Below, piece after piece: positions 47,595-60,350 of a stretch of 64,000 bases of DNA; the stretch's first letter is position 1; each line of letters starts with the position of its first letter. Source of the stretch: Cannabis sativa (taxonomy: Eukaryota > Streptophyta > Magnoliopsida > Rosales > Cannabaceae); assembly GCF_029168945.1 (NCBI RefSeq), contig NC_083609.1:20829501-20893500 (forward strand), in the 5' to 3' direction. The notes below the pieces were generated by a model. It was not told the origin of the DNA. It searched no databases and saw only the letters and a program-made list of their open reading frames with translations. Made by a program: the position numbers and the translations under genes.

Positions 47595-47906
47595 AATAAC
47601 AATGTTCTGCAGTATAGAGCAATAAAGAAATATTTAAAATTTCATTTAATGGAGTTCATGAGCCAACACCAACCCCAAATGAGATGAATAATATTAATAA
47701 TAGGGAGATTTCAAAATATTTAATATTGGTTTGTTGGCACTGGTAAGTTACCTAGCTTATTTATTAAAAGCAAAATCCCTACTTTTACAATTAACACACA
47801 TTTTCTTTTTTAATAAATATTCACACATACCTTTTCAAAGCAAATATTCACACATATTTATTGTACAAAATGCATTTTTCAAATTTAGTTAGTAAAATAA
47901 TAAAAG

Positions 47907-48055
47907 CTACCCGTAGTGTCTAATACTATTTAAGATGTTATATCATTATTAGTATAATTAAGTATCAAGTCTGTATAATTACTATAATAATTTTTATGAA
48001 ATATCATCAACCAATTATAAAGTATTACATATAAGTAGTGCTGACCACTTGTGCC
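47907..48055. mobile_element. MITE, copy 2 (diverged)
   Basis: Same layout as copy 1: left CTACCCGTAGTGTCTAATAC, right end reading GGCACAAGTGGTCAGCAC on minus; the interior AATTAAGTATC(A/G)AGTCT is common to both. More diverged than expected for recent copies. Confidence 0.5.
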
Positions 48056-49456
48056 TCATTGCAATGCCCATTTAATTATTTATGAAATGTAAGAGAAGTG
48101 TCAAGAGAATTGAGCAAAAAAAAAAAAGTGTCAAGATATGTACATATATTGTTAGAGATGTTACACATTTATATCAAAAAATTACAATTCTAATGTAAAA
48201 TAGTATAAAAATAAAATAAAAAGAATAATTAATAAATGTTACAATACATATACATTCTATACTATATATAAGAAATGTTAAAGATGAAAATTACAACACA
48301 ATATATTGTATAACATATATAGTTAATAATATATGAAGAAGATGATAAACACTCACTCACAACCTTAGCGTAGATTAGTGAGATCACCATGACATGAACA
48401 AGTTATTATCACTTTTGTTTAAAAATTTATTTCTCATATCTCTAAGTACTAAAGGGAATTCTCTAAAAAATAACTTTGAGAATTATCAAGTCTTGTATTT
48501 TTTAGCAAGTGCTTGTTAATAGAAAACTTTTTTATCTCAATATCAGTATTTAGGATGTATATCACTATTTGAAAATTTAACTCATAATCTCTCATAGATG
48601 TCATGGACTCAATTAACTAAATATAAAACTCATTTTCCAACAACTACAACTCTTATAACATTAGGAATTTTAAGTTAAAATCTGTAACACTTTTTTACAC
48701 ATCGTATCAAGTAACTCCACCATAAGTAATAAAATATTGATAACTTGTACTTATTAGTTTGTTGCACATATTTAATCTATAAATTATATTATTTACAAAT
48801 AATATAATAATTTTTTAGTAGATTAAATATTGTCTCTTTAGTAACAAACTTGCAATTTTATAATATTTATTTAATCAATTAAAAATAGTATATCATAATA
48901 TAAGATTCATCCACTTTGATTGAATAAATATACAATTTTATAGAAATCTTGCTTAGGTGCATTAGGTAAAATGTCTTTCAAATTGAATTGTACCTTAATG
49001 TAGTTACTACAAAATTTGATAAAATTTTAGTTACCGTAGTATTGAGCTACTATTCCTTTAGTACAAACCGGTGATGACACACACACACACCCTTGCTAAT
49101 GCTCACTTAAGACCACATGTCTCGCTTATGCACCGTTAATGGCCATGTACAAAATTTCAATTAATGGACTCTTTATAGAATAACTCTCAATTCTTATAAA
49201 AGGCAGCACCACCTCTAGTCTATATAGGTTGTATTTTAGTGTCTCACCTCTTTTTAGACACTTCTTAAAGTTTAAGTGAGTTTTCTTAAGCTTAAGCTCC
49301 ATTAAAAAATCTTTAAATTTTAACCCTTAATTTTTATCGCATGAACTCATCCGTAGATAGAAACATTGAGTGCCACATTCACTATATTGACTTGTTATTA
49401 TATATTGAACTTAAGATTATATTTTTACTAGTATTAAGATAGATTACCATCAATGC
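48056..49456. other. AT-rich intergenic region, nothing recognised
   Basis: Contains a short AC microsatellite at 49077-49090 and an A-run at 48116-48127. A TATA-like TTATAAAAGG at 49195 might belong to a lost LTR of the Copia remnant that follows, but no LTR pair is visible. Confidence 0.4.
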
Positions 49457-50214
49457 ATGAGAAAAATACTAGGGGAGTTTAAGTCCCATCCCTCAAAAAT
49501 TCATGCTTTAATTATAATTGAAGATTTAGAGAAAGAAAGCCTTTGCATGGCAAAAGGGGGAGTCAAAGTCATAGTCACAGCAAAGGACCAAGTAAAGGAT
49601 ACATCAACAACAAAGGGAGACCTAATCCAGAAGGGTCACAAGACATAGAAGGATATTTAATTGTGGGAAGCCTAGACATTTCAAGAAGGATTGCTATTTC
49701 CTAAACAAGAACAGAAAAAGCTAGTTCAATGGACAAAGAGACAACTACAACTCAGAATCCAAAATCCCTAAACATAGAACAGATTACCAAAATGCGAATT
49801 TGAGTGACTATTATTAAGATGGAGAAGTTTATGTTGCTGGATCATCTTTAGAGATGATTGGATATTAGACTCTAATTGTACTTTTCATATGACTAATAAC
49901 AGATCCATTTTGACTGATTTTAGGAACTCAAAAGGTAAAGGGATACTAGGAAATCACCAAAGTTGTGATATCAAAGGAGCAGGAACAGTGGCATTCAAGA
50001 TGCATGATGGGCTCACTAGATAACTAACTGGAGTAAGCTATGTCCTTGACCTATCCAAAAACTTATTTTCACTAAGTGTGCTTGATTATTTGAAAATAGA
50101 GATCAAGATCAAGGATGGACAAATAAGATTTGCATGGGGTCAATGACAATCATCAAAGGAATTAAGAAGGAAGGTCTATACTATCTAGTGGGAGAACCTA
50201 TAGATAGAAGCAAC
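49457..50214 (+). pseudogene. Old Copia element I, gag-protease part (decayed)
   Basis: Gag-like C-terminal piece (49457-49648), then in another frame a nucleocapsid knuckle IFNCGKPRHFKKDC (49653-49694) whose first Cys is lost, then the protease region WILDSNCTFHMT near 49859 with Gly after Asp-Ser replaced by Asn. Stops near 50021 and 50143. Interrupted by a solo LTR and continued at 51985. Not functional. It is a different Copia lineage from the A-E family, judging by its sequence and age. Confidence 0.75.
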
Positions 50215-51984
50215 TGTTGGGTTTTGTGCCCTAAATAAAACTCATTTCAATATAATCAAATTTACTAATAAAGAACAGAAATCACATTTTATGTTGCATG
50301 GTTCACATGATTTATTTCATGGTTATATTTAATGATTATAAATTCTATTAAGTCCAGAACATATGTTTTTGTTCATGATTATAGTGTTGTCAACACAGTG
50401 GAATATAATCATAATTATATGTTCGAAAGTTTAATTCCCTGATTTGTCAGTTCACTTTGGCAAAGTTTACCAGTATCGGATGTATGGAGTATACATTGAA
50501 GGGACCGATATTGAACTTTGATTAGATATGATAAATTTACCGTAATATCTATTCAATTCAATATCACCTAGTTGATCCTAGATCAAATGATCTTAATCCT
50601 GACATGATTAGGCTCGATCTCAAGAGTGTTATTCATGTTCTTTGATTTGTTAGTTAAGCCTACTTTTTGGTCAGGGTGATACGTACATTTTAGGAACATG
50701 ATAGTGCAATTGAGTGGGAGCGCTAATCATAGATATGGAATCTATAGCTTCTATGCCGACATAGAAGTGAAATGATGATTTCCTTCGACCTTGCTAAATA
50801 GAGATAAATGATAGAGCGCTCATTTTAGTGATCATATTAGTTCACTAGAATATCATTTATAGGTGGCCAAGTGTTTTAAGCATAAAATACATTGAAAGGG
50901 TGTAACGGTAATTTGTATCCCTATGCAATGTAGATCATCTATAGAGGATCATTGATTATTAGGATTATAACAATGGATAATTAATAGCATATCTATATCG
51001 TGGAACATATAGAGCGTTCTATATGACTGAGAGTGCAATTCCAAGTTCTATGAGTGGATGCAATGAGGAATTAATAAGTTAGTGGATTTACTTGGTAAAT
51101 TCTAGATCAGCTTATTGGAAGCTCGGTTATATAGGCCAATGTCCCCATACTAATTGAGACCATACTCCTTGTAAGACTCGGTTAATTGATTTTAGTTAAT
51201 CAATTATAATTCTAAAATTAGACTATGTCTAGTTTATGAATTTTCACTAAGCAAGGGCTTAAATGTGAAGAAAAGAGTTTCTAGGGTTTATTTGTTAATT
51301 AAGAGACTTTGATTAGTCTAATTAATAAATATATTAAATGACAATATTATTTAATAATTAATTTTTAGTTATTAAATAATTAGAATTGGCATTTAAGTGG
51401 TTAAATTTGAAAATTGGCATTTTTGAGAAAATGAGATGGAAAAATGACAAAATGGCAAAATTGCAAAGTGGGGCCCTATCATGGCCGGCCACTTATGTAG
51501 CAATTTACCATTTTATTTTATTTTAATGCCAAATTAAATCTAACCTAAACTTAGGTGGTTGCCTATAAATAGATAGTGATGGCTCACACTTAAAGTGGAT
51601 GAAAAAGTCACCTTCAGTAAAATTTTGAACCTCCTTTCCTATAGCATAGCCGAACCATATTCTCTTCATATTTTCATACCTTGAGTGATAGAGTGAGTGA
51701 CCACACACATCAAGTGGTATCTCAATCATAGTGTGTAATACTGTGAAGAATCCAATCAACAAGAAGGAGAGAAAGAGATCCAGGTTCAGATCTTGATAAT
51801 GTTGTGCTACAGAAAGGAATCAAGGGCTAGAGATCTAAACGAAAGGAGTCATTATATTCTGCTGCAATCAATGTAAGGTTTCTTAAACTTTATGTGTTTA
51901 TTTCATTGTTTTAGAAATTCATATTAGGATGTTAATGAAACATTCTTGTTAGTAAATCTAGATCCTAGTAAAATAATTCCAACA
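50215..51984 (+). repeat. Solo LTR (J) of the Copia family in element I
   Basis: 1770 bp, TGTTGGGTTTTGTGCCC to TAATTCCAACA, without interior or partner LTR. Flanks GCAAC (50210-50214) and ACAAC (51985-51989) match at four of five positions, as an aged target duplication would. Produced by recombination between two LTRs of one insertion. It is the most diverged LTR of the family here, sharing the TGTGCCC variant with A. Confidence 0.85.
51564..51571 (+). promoter_or_regulatory. TATA box of solo LTR J
   Basis: TATAAATA followed by GATAGTG as in the other LTRs. Confidence 0.5.
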
Positions 51985-54545
51985 ACAACAACACAGTTGG
52001 ACAAGACAAGATATTGCAAATTCCAACAGATGCTAAAGCAATGCTATGGCACAACAGACTTGGACACATAGTAGAGAAGGGATTACAGATTGTTAGTGAG
52101 CAACAATTGTTGTGAAAAGACAGAGTGAGCAAGGTAGAATTTTGTGAACACTGCATACTTGGAAAACATCATAGACTGAAATTCAAAATAGGTACACATA
52201 AATCTAAAGGTATACTAGACTATATTCATTCAAATTTATGGGGTCCTAAAAAAGATATTCGTGGAGGTAACACTTATTTTATGTCAATTGTTGATGATTT
52301 TTCTAGAAAAGTATGGGTGTTTTACTTAAAAAAATGATGTCTTTCAAAGATTTAACACTGGAAAACACTTGTTGAAAACCTCACTAACAGAAAAATCAAA
52401 AACGTAAGGACAGATAATGGTTTGGAATTTTACAAGAATGAATTTGACATATTTTGTAGAGAAACAGGGATACAAAGGCACATGACTGTCAGACTAACAC
52501 CCATAGCAAAATGCTGCGAGTGAGAAAATAAATCAAACCATTCTGAATAAAGCCATGTGTATGTTAATACAATCTTGTTTGTCCCATGGTTTTTGGGGAA
52601 AAGTTGTTATGACATCTGCTTATCTTATAAATAGATGTCCCTCTAGTATTATTCAATTTAAAACACCAAAGGAAAGGTGGTCTGGTAAATCACCTAATCT
52701 ATTCAATCTAGGAGTGTTTGGTTGCAGTGCTTATGTGCACCAAAGTATAGGCAAACTAGAGCCTAGAGCCATAAAAAGAGTTTTTCTAGGGTATCCCGAA
52801 GGAGTAAAAGGGTACAGAATTTGGCTAAGGGAAAAGGTTGTTTTAAGACTATTATTAGCAGAGATGTTAAATTCAAGGAAAATGAATTTCCATGTTTACT
52901 TAAAACTAACCTTGCAAATACTTCAGACAGTAACCTTGCAAGAACAATACAGTTTGATCTTATTCTATGGAAACTAGAGGATCAAGGAGAACCTGATGTC
53001 AATCAGGTGCAACCAGCTGGAAGAGAACATGAACTAGATCAAGTTCAGGTGGAACACACAGAAAATACAAACAAAAAGAGAACACATACAGTAACAACAA
53101 GAAAAGGAAATAGAAGATACACAATAAACATGGGCTCTTAATGACTACCAACTGACTAGAGACAGAGAGAAAAGACCATCAAAACCTAATCCTAAGTACA
53201 GTTTCAGCATCTTGAATGAAGACATAGCTTATGAATTCATGGCAACCATGGAGTCAATCAACTCAGAACCTCAAACATATAAAGAAGCTATGGAAGTATC
53301 TAATGCTATGAAATGGTTCAAAGCTATGGATGAAGAAATAGTGTCACTAAAGAAGAATAAGACCTGGATTATGGTATTAAGACCTAAAGGAAAAAGAATG
53401 ATAGCTTGCAAATGGGTTACAAGCATAAGGAAGGGAAATCAAAGTGGGAACCTACAAGGTTTAAAGCTAGGCTGATAGCTAAGGGGTTTACACAAAAAGA
53501 GGGCATAGACTACACAAAGATATTTTCACAAGTTGCTAAGTACAAAATAATTAAAATTATGTTGTCTATAGTAAACCAGTTTGATATAGAGATTGACTAA
53601 ATAGATGTAACCACTGCTTTCTTACATGGAGACCTAGAAGAAAAAATCTATATACATCAGCCTAAAGGTTTTGAAATCAAATTCAAAGAAGACAAGATCT
53701 GTAAGTTGATTAAGTCTCTTTATGGACTTAAAAAGGCCCCTAGGCAATGGAACAAAAGTTTGATGCCTCTATGATAAAACATGGTTTTAACAGGAGCTAT
53801 CATGACACCTGCTTATACTACAAAGGAAGCTCTATACAAGAAGTCATCTACCTACTTCTGTATGTAGATGAGATGCTTATTATAAGTTAGGAAAGGTCTA
53901 AGGTAGATATGGTCAAAAACTTACTCAAAATAGAGTTTGTGATGAAGGACTTGGTAATGCTACCAAGATCCTTGGGATATCTATCTTAAGAGACAGAAAT
54001 AAGGGAAAACTATTACTTAGACAGGAAGACTATATTGAGAAGATCATAGATAAATTTTCTATGAAGGATGCCAAGGTTGTTAAATAACCTATAACAAGTC
54101 AGTACCCTTTCTAAAGAGCAATGCCCTAAAATAGAGAAAGAAACTGAGTTTATGAAAGATGTACCCTATTCTAATACAGTAGGATCTATTATGTACCTCA
54201 TGGTAAGCACAAGGCTTGATCTAGGCTATGCAATGAGTGTGCTTAGTAAGTACATGGAAAATCTAGGAAAAGTTCACTAGTTGGCCATGAAATGGGTGTT
54301 CATATGCTTACTTGCTACAACTAAAGTAGGTTTGGTGTACAAGAGATAAAATGCAAGTGCTATAATAGAAGGCTAAAGTGACTCTGACTATGCAGGAAAC
54401 ACAAACAACAGAAGGTCAGCAACTGCCTACTTTTTCTTACTAGGGAGAATTGTGTTAGCTGGAAAGTCTAGCTACAATCTGTTGTGGCGTTCTAAACAAT
54501 AGAAGTTGAATATGTTAACACAATAGAACCTATCAAGGAATCTAT
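51985..54545 (+). pseudogene. Old Copia element I, integrase-RT-RNase H part (decayed)
   Basis: Continues element I after the solo LTR. Landmarks: MLWHNRLGH (about 52040) of the integrase zinc finger; integrase core at 52125-52337, with the first catalytic Asp changed (HSNLWG); VRTDNG near 52405; the third acidic residue in frame-shifted NAASEKINQTILN near 52510; AFLHGDLEE and [13 protein letters not shown] of RT; catalytic YVDD changed to YVDE at 53861-53872; RNase H trace SDSDYAGN near 54380. Many stops and frameshifts. The 3' end is cut by LTR H at 54546. Confidence 0.8.
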
Positions 54546-55415
54546 TGTTGGAAATTATTTTACCAGGATCTTAGATCTACTCACAAGTATGTTTATTAAC
54601 ATCCTAAATAAGAACTTTCTAAAACGATAAATTAAACACATATAAAGTTTAAGAAACCTTACATTGGGTGCACCGGAATTAAATGACTCATTCCGTTCAG
54701 ATCTCTAACCCTTGTATCCTTTCTGTAGCAGAGTATTATCAAGATCTGAACCTGGATCTCTTTCTCTGAATCCTTGATGTTGAATCTCCTTTGCTGATGA
54801 TCTTTCTTCACAATCTTCCTTACTATGATTGAGGTATTGCTTGATGTGTGTGGGCACTACTCTAATCACTAAGGTAAGTTGGAAAATCAAAGGAAGAAAA
54901 GAGAGAGTGAGTGGCGGCTAGGGAAGAGAGAGGAGGCTCAGGTTTTTCTGATTCAGAAAGTGTAATTTTCTTGAAGCCTTCACTATCTATTTATAGCATT
55001 CCACTAGGGTTAGGTTTCAATTATTTGGCATTAAAATAATGAAAATATCAACTTAAAAAGCCTACAAAGGTGGCCGACCATGGCTTAGTGGATTGGGCCT
55101 TGCTTTTTGCAATTTTGCAATTTTAACACCTTTTGTATCTGATTTTCTCAAAAATGCCAATTTTCTAATTCAACCATTTAAATGCCAATTCTAACTATTT
55201 AATAATTTATCATATTTATTAATTGAACCATACAAAGTATCATAATTAACAAATATGCCCCTATTAACTCTTTCTTTACAATTTCGCCCTTACTTAGTGA
55301 AAATTTCACAAATAGACATAGTCTAATTTGTGAATTATAATTAATTAATCAAAACCAATTACATGAGTCTTACAAACAATATTATCTCAACTAGTGCGGG
55401 GACCATGGGTCTATA
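54546..55415 (-). repeat. Copia family LTR H (minus strand), interrupted by copy C
   Basis: TGTTGGAAATTATTTTACC start, family LTR up to GGGTCTATA, where a new LTR (copy C) begins. The remainder is expected to the right of C, outside the window. It has a short loss at about 55200 compared with other copies. The TATA box is at 54988-54995 (minus). Confidence 0.85.
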
Positions 55416-57309
55416 TGTTGGAATTTATTTTACCAGGATCTTAGATCTACTCACAAGTATGTTTATTAACATCCTAAATATGAACTTTCTAAAACGATAA
55501 ATTAAACACATATAAAGTTTAAGAAACCTTACATTGGGTGCAGCGGAATATAATGACTCCTTCCGTTCAGATATCTAGCCCTTGATTCCTTTCTGTAGCA
55601 GAGCATTATCAATATCTGAACCTGGATCTCTTTCTCTGAATCTTTGATGCTGAAACTCCTTTGCTGATGATCTTTCTTCACGATCTTCCTCACTATGATT
55701 GAGGTATCACTTGATGTGTGTGGGCACTACTCATACACTAAGGATTTCGAAATTATCAAGGAAGAAGAGAGAGAGTGGTCAGCTAAAGATAGGGAGAGAG
55801 AAGGCTCAGTTTTTCTGAATAGAAAAAGTCAGAAGAAAAGTGTGTAATTTTCCTGAAGCCTTCACTATCTATTTATAGCATTCCACTAGGGTTTGATTTG
55901 AATTATATGGCATTAAAATAATGAAAAAATCAATTTAAAAAAGCTACAAAGGTGGCTGGCCATACACTTAATGGATTGGGCCTTGGGCTTTGCAATTTTG
56001 CAATTTTAACACCTTTTGTATCTGATTTTCTCAAAAATGCCAATTTCCTAATTCAATCATTTAAATGTCAATTCTAACTATTTAATAACTATAAATAATT
56101 ATTAAATAATATTGTCATTTATCATATTTATTAATTGAACCATACAAAGTATCATAATTAACAAATATGCCCCTATAAACTCTTTCTTTACAATTTCGCC
56201 CTTACTTAGTGAAAATTTCACAAATAGACATAGTCTAACTTGTGAATTATAATTGATTAATCAAAACCAATTACATGAGTCTTACAAGCAATATTATCTC
56301 AACTAGTGGGGGGACCATGGGTCTATATAACCGAGCTTCCAATAAGTAGATCAAGAATTTAGCACTAAAATTCACTAACTTATTAATTCTTCGTTGAATC
56401 CACGCATAGAACTTAGAATTGCACTCTCAGTATATAGAATGCTCTATATGTTCCACCATATAGACACATCATTAGTTATCCATTGTTATAATCCTAATGT
56501 GATCAATGATCCTCTATATGAATGATCTACACTGTAAAGGGATTAAATTACCGTTACACCCTACAATGTATTTATTCCTTAAAACACTTGACCCCGTATA
56601 AATGATATTTCAGCTTATGTGAAATGAGTACTCCACCATTTATGTTTGTTTGGTCAAGCTCGAAGGAGATCATCCTTTGCTTACTATTCGCCAGATAGAA
56701 GCTATAGATTCCATGTTTATGCTAGCGCTCCCACTCAATTGCACTACCGTGTTCCCAAAATGTACGTATCACCCTGACCTAAAAGTAGGCTTAACTAACA
56801 AATCAAAGAACACGAATAGCCTTTCAAGATTGAGCCTAATCATATCAGGATTAAGATCATTTGATCTAGGATCAACTAGGCGATATTGACTTGAATAGAT
56901 ATTACGGTAAGTTTAATAAATCTAAGTCAAAGTTCAATATCGGTCCCTTCCGATGCATACTCCATGCATCCAACCTGAGCTTTACTTTAACCAATGCTCT
57001 GGAAAGAACATAGTATTTCTCCAAATACAAGTAAACTCTTGTTGTAGATTATCATATCAGTAAAACCCTGTGTCTGATAAATCTAGGAAACTTTATTCAC
57101 ATAGTCATGTTTACTTTCCAATGAGTTGACGGCACAATAAACAGGATCAAGTATGTGAAAAGGGTTTCAGATGAATTTAGACATTATGTACATATAATCA
57201 TGAAATAAATCATGTGAACCATGCAACATTAAATGTTATTTCTGATCTATATTAATAAGTAAATCTGATTATATTGAATTGAGTTTTATTTAGGGCATAA
57301 AACCCAACA
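55416..57309 (-). repeat. Copia copy C 3' LTR (minus strand), 1894 bp
   Basis: Complete: TGTTGGAATTTATTTTACC to GGGCATAAAACCCAACA. The best minus-strand reference for the family LTR. The 79-codon plus-strand frame at 56650-56889 is a recurrent repeat artefact. Confidence 0.93.
55870..55877 (-). promoter_or_regulatory. TATA box of C 3' LTR
   Basis: TATAAATA on minus in the family context. Confidence 0.55.
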
Positions 57310-60300
57310 AACTCCCACTTGCACTAATATAAAACAAAAAGTGCGTTTCAAATAATCTCAACACCTTGATATACAAATCAAGTGTAGTAGTAGTAAACTC
57401 CTCGTAATAGGATCTGAAAGGTTGAATTAAACACAACCTTTTCTCCACTATTACTCTTCCTTTAATCACAAAATCATTGATAATGTGAAATTCCTCTCTA
57501 TATGTCTACTCTCTTGGGATACTGGATTCTATACCTTTGGCAACTACTTTTGGTTAATCAGGAAATTAACACTAGTAGTTTAAGGCAATTTGGAATGGTG
57601 CCAAAGATGTATAGAACTTTCCTTAGACTGAATAAGTAACTTTCCCCTGTGACTTTAACAATCAGTCTCTCTCTGGTAGACCTAGAGACTTCAGATAGGT
57701 TTTTACACTTCTCCAAAATCACTATTCCACCCCCAGAGTAATCACCATCTTATCAGAAAGATTTACTAGCACATAGGCAAATTTCGAAATCTGATATGGT
57801 GTAGTCTAAGAGTTTTAAACACACCCTTATTGACTAACATATAGTTCCTCTTCTTTATCTTAGGATTTACTTGATTGTCTTCCAATGTTCTTCTCCCCGG
57901 GATTAATGCGATACCTACTCATTACTCCCACTCAACAACAGTGTCCGGTCTAAGGCATACAAAAGCATATCTAAGACCTCTCACCGTTGATGTAAGAAAT
58001 TCTTTCATGGCTTTATCTTTTCGGAATAGTTAAGACTTTTCCTTAGAGAAAGAAAATCTATACCTAAGAAGTTGTGAAGCTTCTATAGATTGCCATTAGA
58101 AAGAAAATGCTTCGCATTTTACTAAAGTAAGTTGCTTGCATTAGAGTAAGTAATTACTGTGTATACCACAAGCTATAGGTTTAGATAAACTCAAACCTGT
58201 AATACTAGGAACAGGAAGTTTTGTTAAGTCCATTGAATAGACTTATAAACGAAAATTTCCTTTTATGTCCTTGTAATAGAAAACTTTAGGTTATTCCATG
58301 TGAATGGATTAAACCATAGTTCTATAGGCTTTCTTCTTAGTTTCTTATCTTGACAATCCATTACTTGTTTAAACTCACAATGGATTTTAATCACTAGTGT
58401 CTCCCGAGTTCATAAGAAGGTGAGTTCCTAGAAACTCTCCCACTACGACAAGGTACCGCGAATTATGTCGAAGAAAACTAAATGGTATTAACCTCTTTGG
58501 TTGTGACAAGACAACAGAGGCAGTGGGATCATCATATGTCATATAAGATGATAGAACACTTTTGGAATCAAGAATTAAATATCTCCTTTATTTGCTACTT
58601 GTTTTTCAGACTTAGTCATTTTCTTAGAAAAGTAGTATTTGTTTGAACAAACACTTTCTTATCTATTGACAATGGGATGGTCCACCCCTAATCACTTAGA
58701 ATAGCTAAGAAACCATGGTTAACAGTTCTAGCTTTTCTTAAGATTTTGATTAGGTCATCCATGAATCTAGTAATGATTTACATTAAGTATACAACCATTA
58801 CATCATTCTGAAATTGTATTACCATAGAAGGATTTAGGCAACGACTAGTAACTAATCATCAATATGCAACTCGAAATTTCTGGGGAGGTAAGTTTGGATA
58901 TAATTCAAAAATCAATTTAATGATCTTTGAACTGCATATCTACTAACTATTTCTCCACCCCTATCAGTTCGCAAGATCTTTAACCACTTACCTTAATGGT
59001 TTTAACCATTGCTAGAAATTAATGAAATTTTTCAAACATTTCAAATTTCTTTGCATAAGGTATAATCTAGAGTTATCGTTTTAAGAATACAACGAAAAAC
59101 TCATATCCACCCCTGAATGTACATCCATCTGCGAATGAGATGAACTACTTTCAGTGGATATAGGCATATTAACTCTTTGCAGAGATTGATCTTGTCAAAA
59201 CCACTATGAACAAGATACAAATGCCACAGATTAAAAAAAAATGTGGTAGTGTCTATGATGACATAGGTTTAGTTACATCAAAGAGTTCTTAGAATACTTC
59301 AAGTGGATCCTGGTCACAGAATACCTAACTCACATTCCATACAGTTTTAATCCATTAATAAAAGATGGATATTAAACACTTGAGAAAGTGTAACTGTATT
59401 GTATTCTGGAATTAGAAATTTAAGAAAATTTCTATTTGGAATCTAAAATTAAAGTAGAAGACTTAAATTTATACCAAATATAATGAGTAATTCTATCTTG
59501 GACCAGCACTACTAATACAAACTCTAAGTCAGATTTGCCCATACAAGTAGGAAATTTCTAAGATTGAGGATTTATATCAATTGGGAATAGAATTTCGGGA
59601 TTATAATCATATGCGTCATATAAAATGACATGAAATGATTTATAGACCATTCATCCAATGATATGTTTTGAAAGCTAATTCGAAATGAATAAGCTAAGAG
59701 GAATTAGGATAATTTCGTTTAAAATAAGAATCCAACGATGCTTCGATTAGCGAAAGTCAAAGTAATCTTATTTATATAATCTTCTTGTTTCATATCGTAA
59801 AAATACTAGTCTAAGGTGTCATCAATTGATGAACAGCTAGATGTCGCATGTACAATATTTATCTTTCGAAATCTAACACTATTATGTATGTCTAATGGTG
59901 AAAATCCACTAGGGATTTATCTCATTAGATAAACAAGCCAAGTTAGACCAACAATGAAGATTCAAAATTAAACTACAACTTAATAACAGAAAATAACATG
60001 GTTCAATATAAATTCATACACAATTCAGAAATTATAAGCATATAGCAAGTAGGAATGACAAGTGAAAATACTAAAACTTACAATCCTAAATAATTTCCAA
60101 GGTTTTCAACAAACTGATATCAGTGTCCCGTTTAGGCGAGAGTCAAAGCTACCATTCATTGAATAGAGTTGTCAGCTCGTCTAAAATGTTAAACATTCTA
60201 GCAACCTTTTATTCGATCAAGATTGGAATTCAGCGTTGTCCCGTTTAGGCGAGAGTCAAGGCAATTCTATCTTATGAGCTTCCACCATTGTTTCATAATT

Positions 60301-60350
60301 TGCAAGTCAAGTATGGTCGCCACCATTAGGGTGATCCATACCATACAAAA
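57310..60350 (-). pseudogene. Non-coding pol-derived interior of Copia copy C
   Basis: Begins (right after the LTR, read on minus in reverse) with the polypurine tract AGTGGGAG at 57313-57320. Same damaged interior as B, very similar along its length, with the integrase trace at about 58955-58985. No useful frame. Confidence 0.75.

Noticed and set aside
53041..53141. Possible separate gene at 52821-53141
   Set aside because: It is an off-frame reading of the linker between integrase and RT in the decayed Copia element I.
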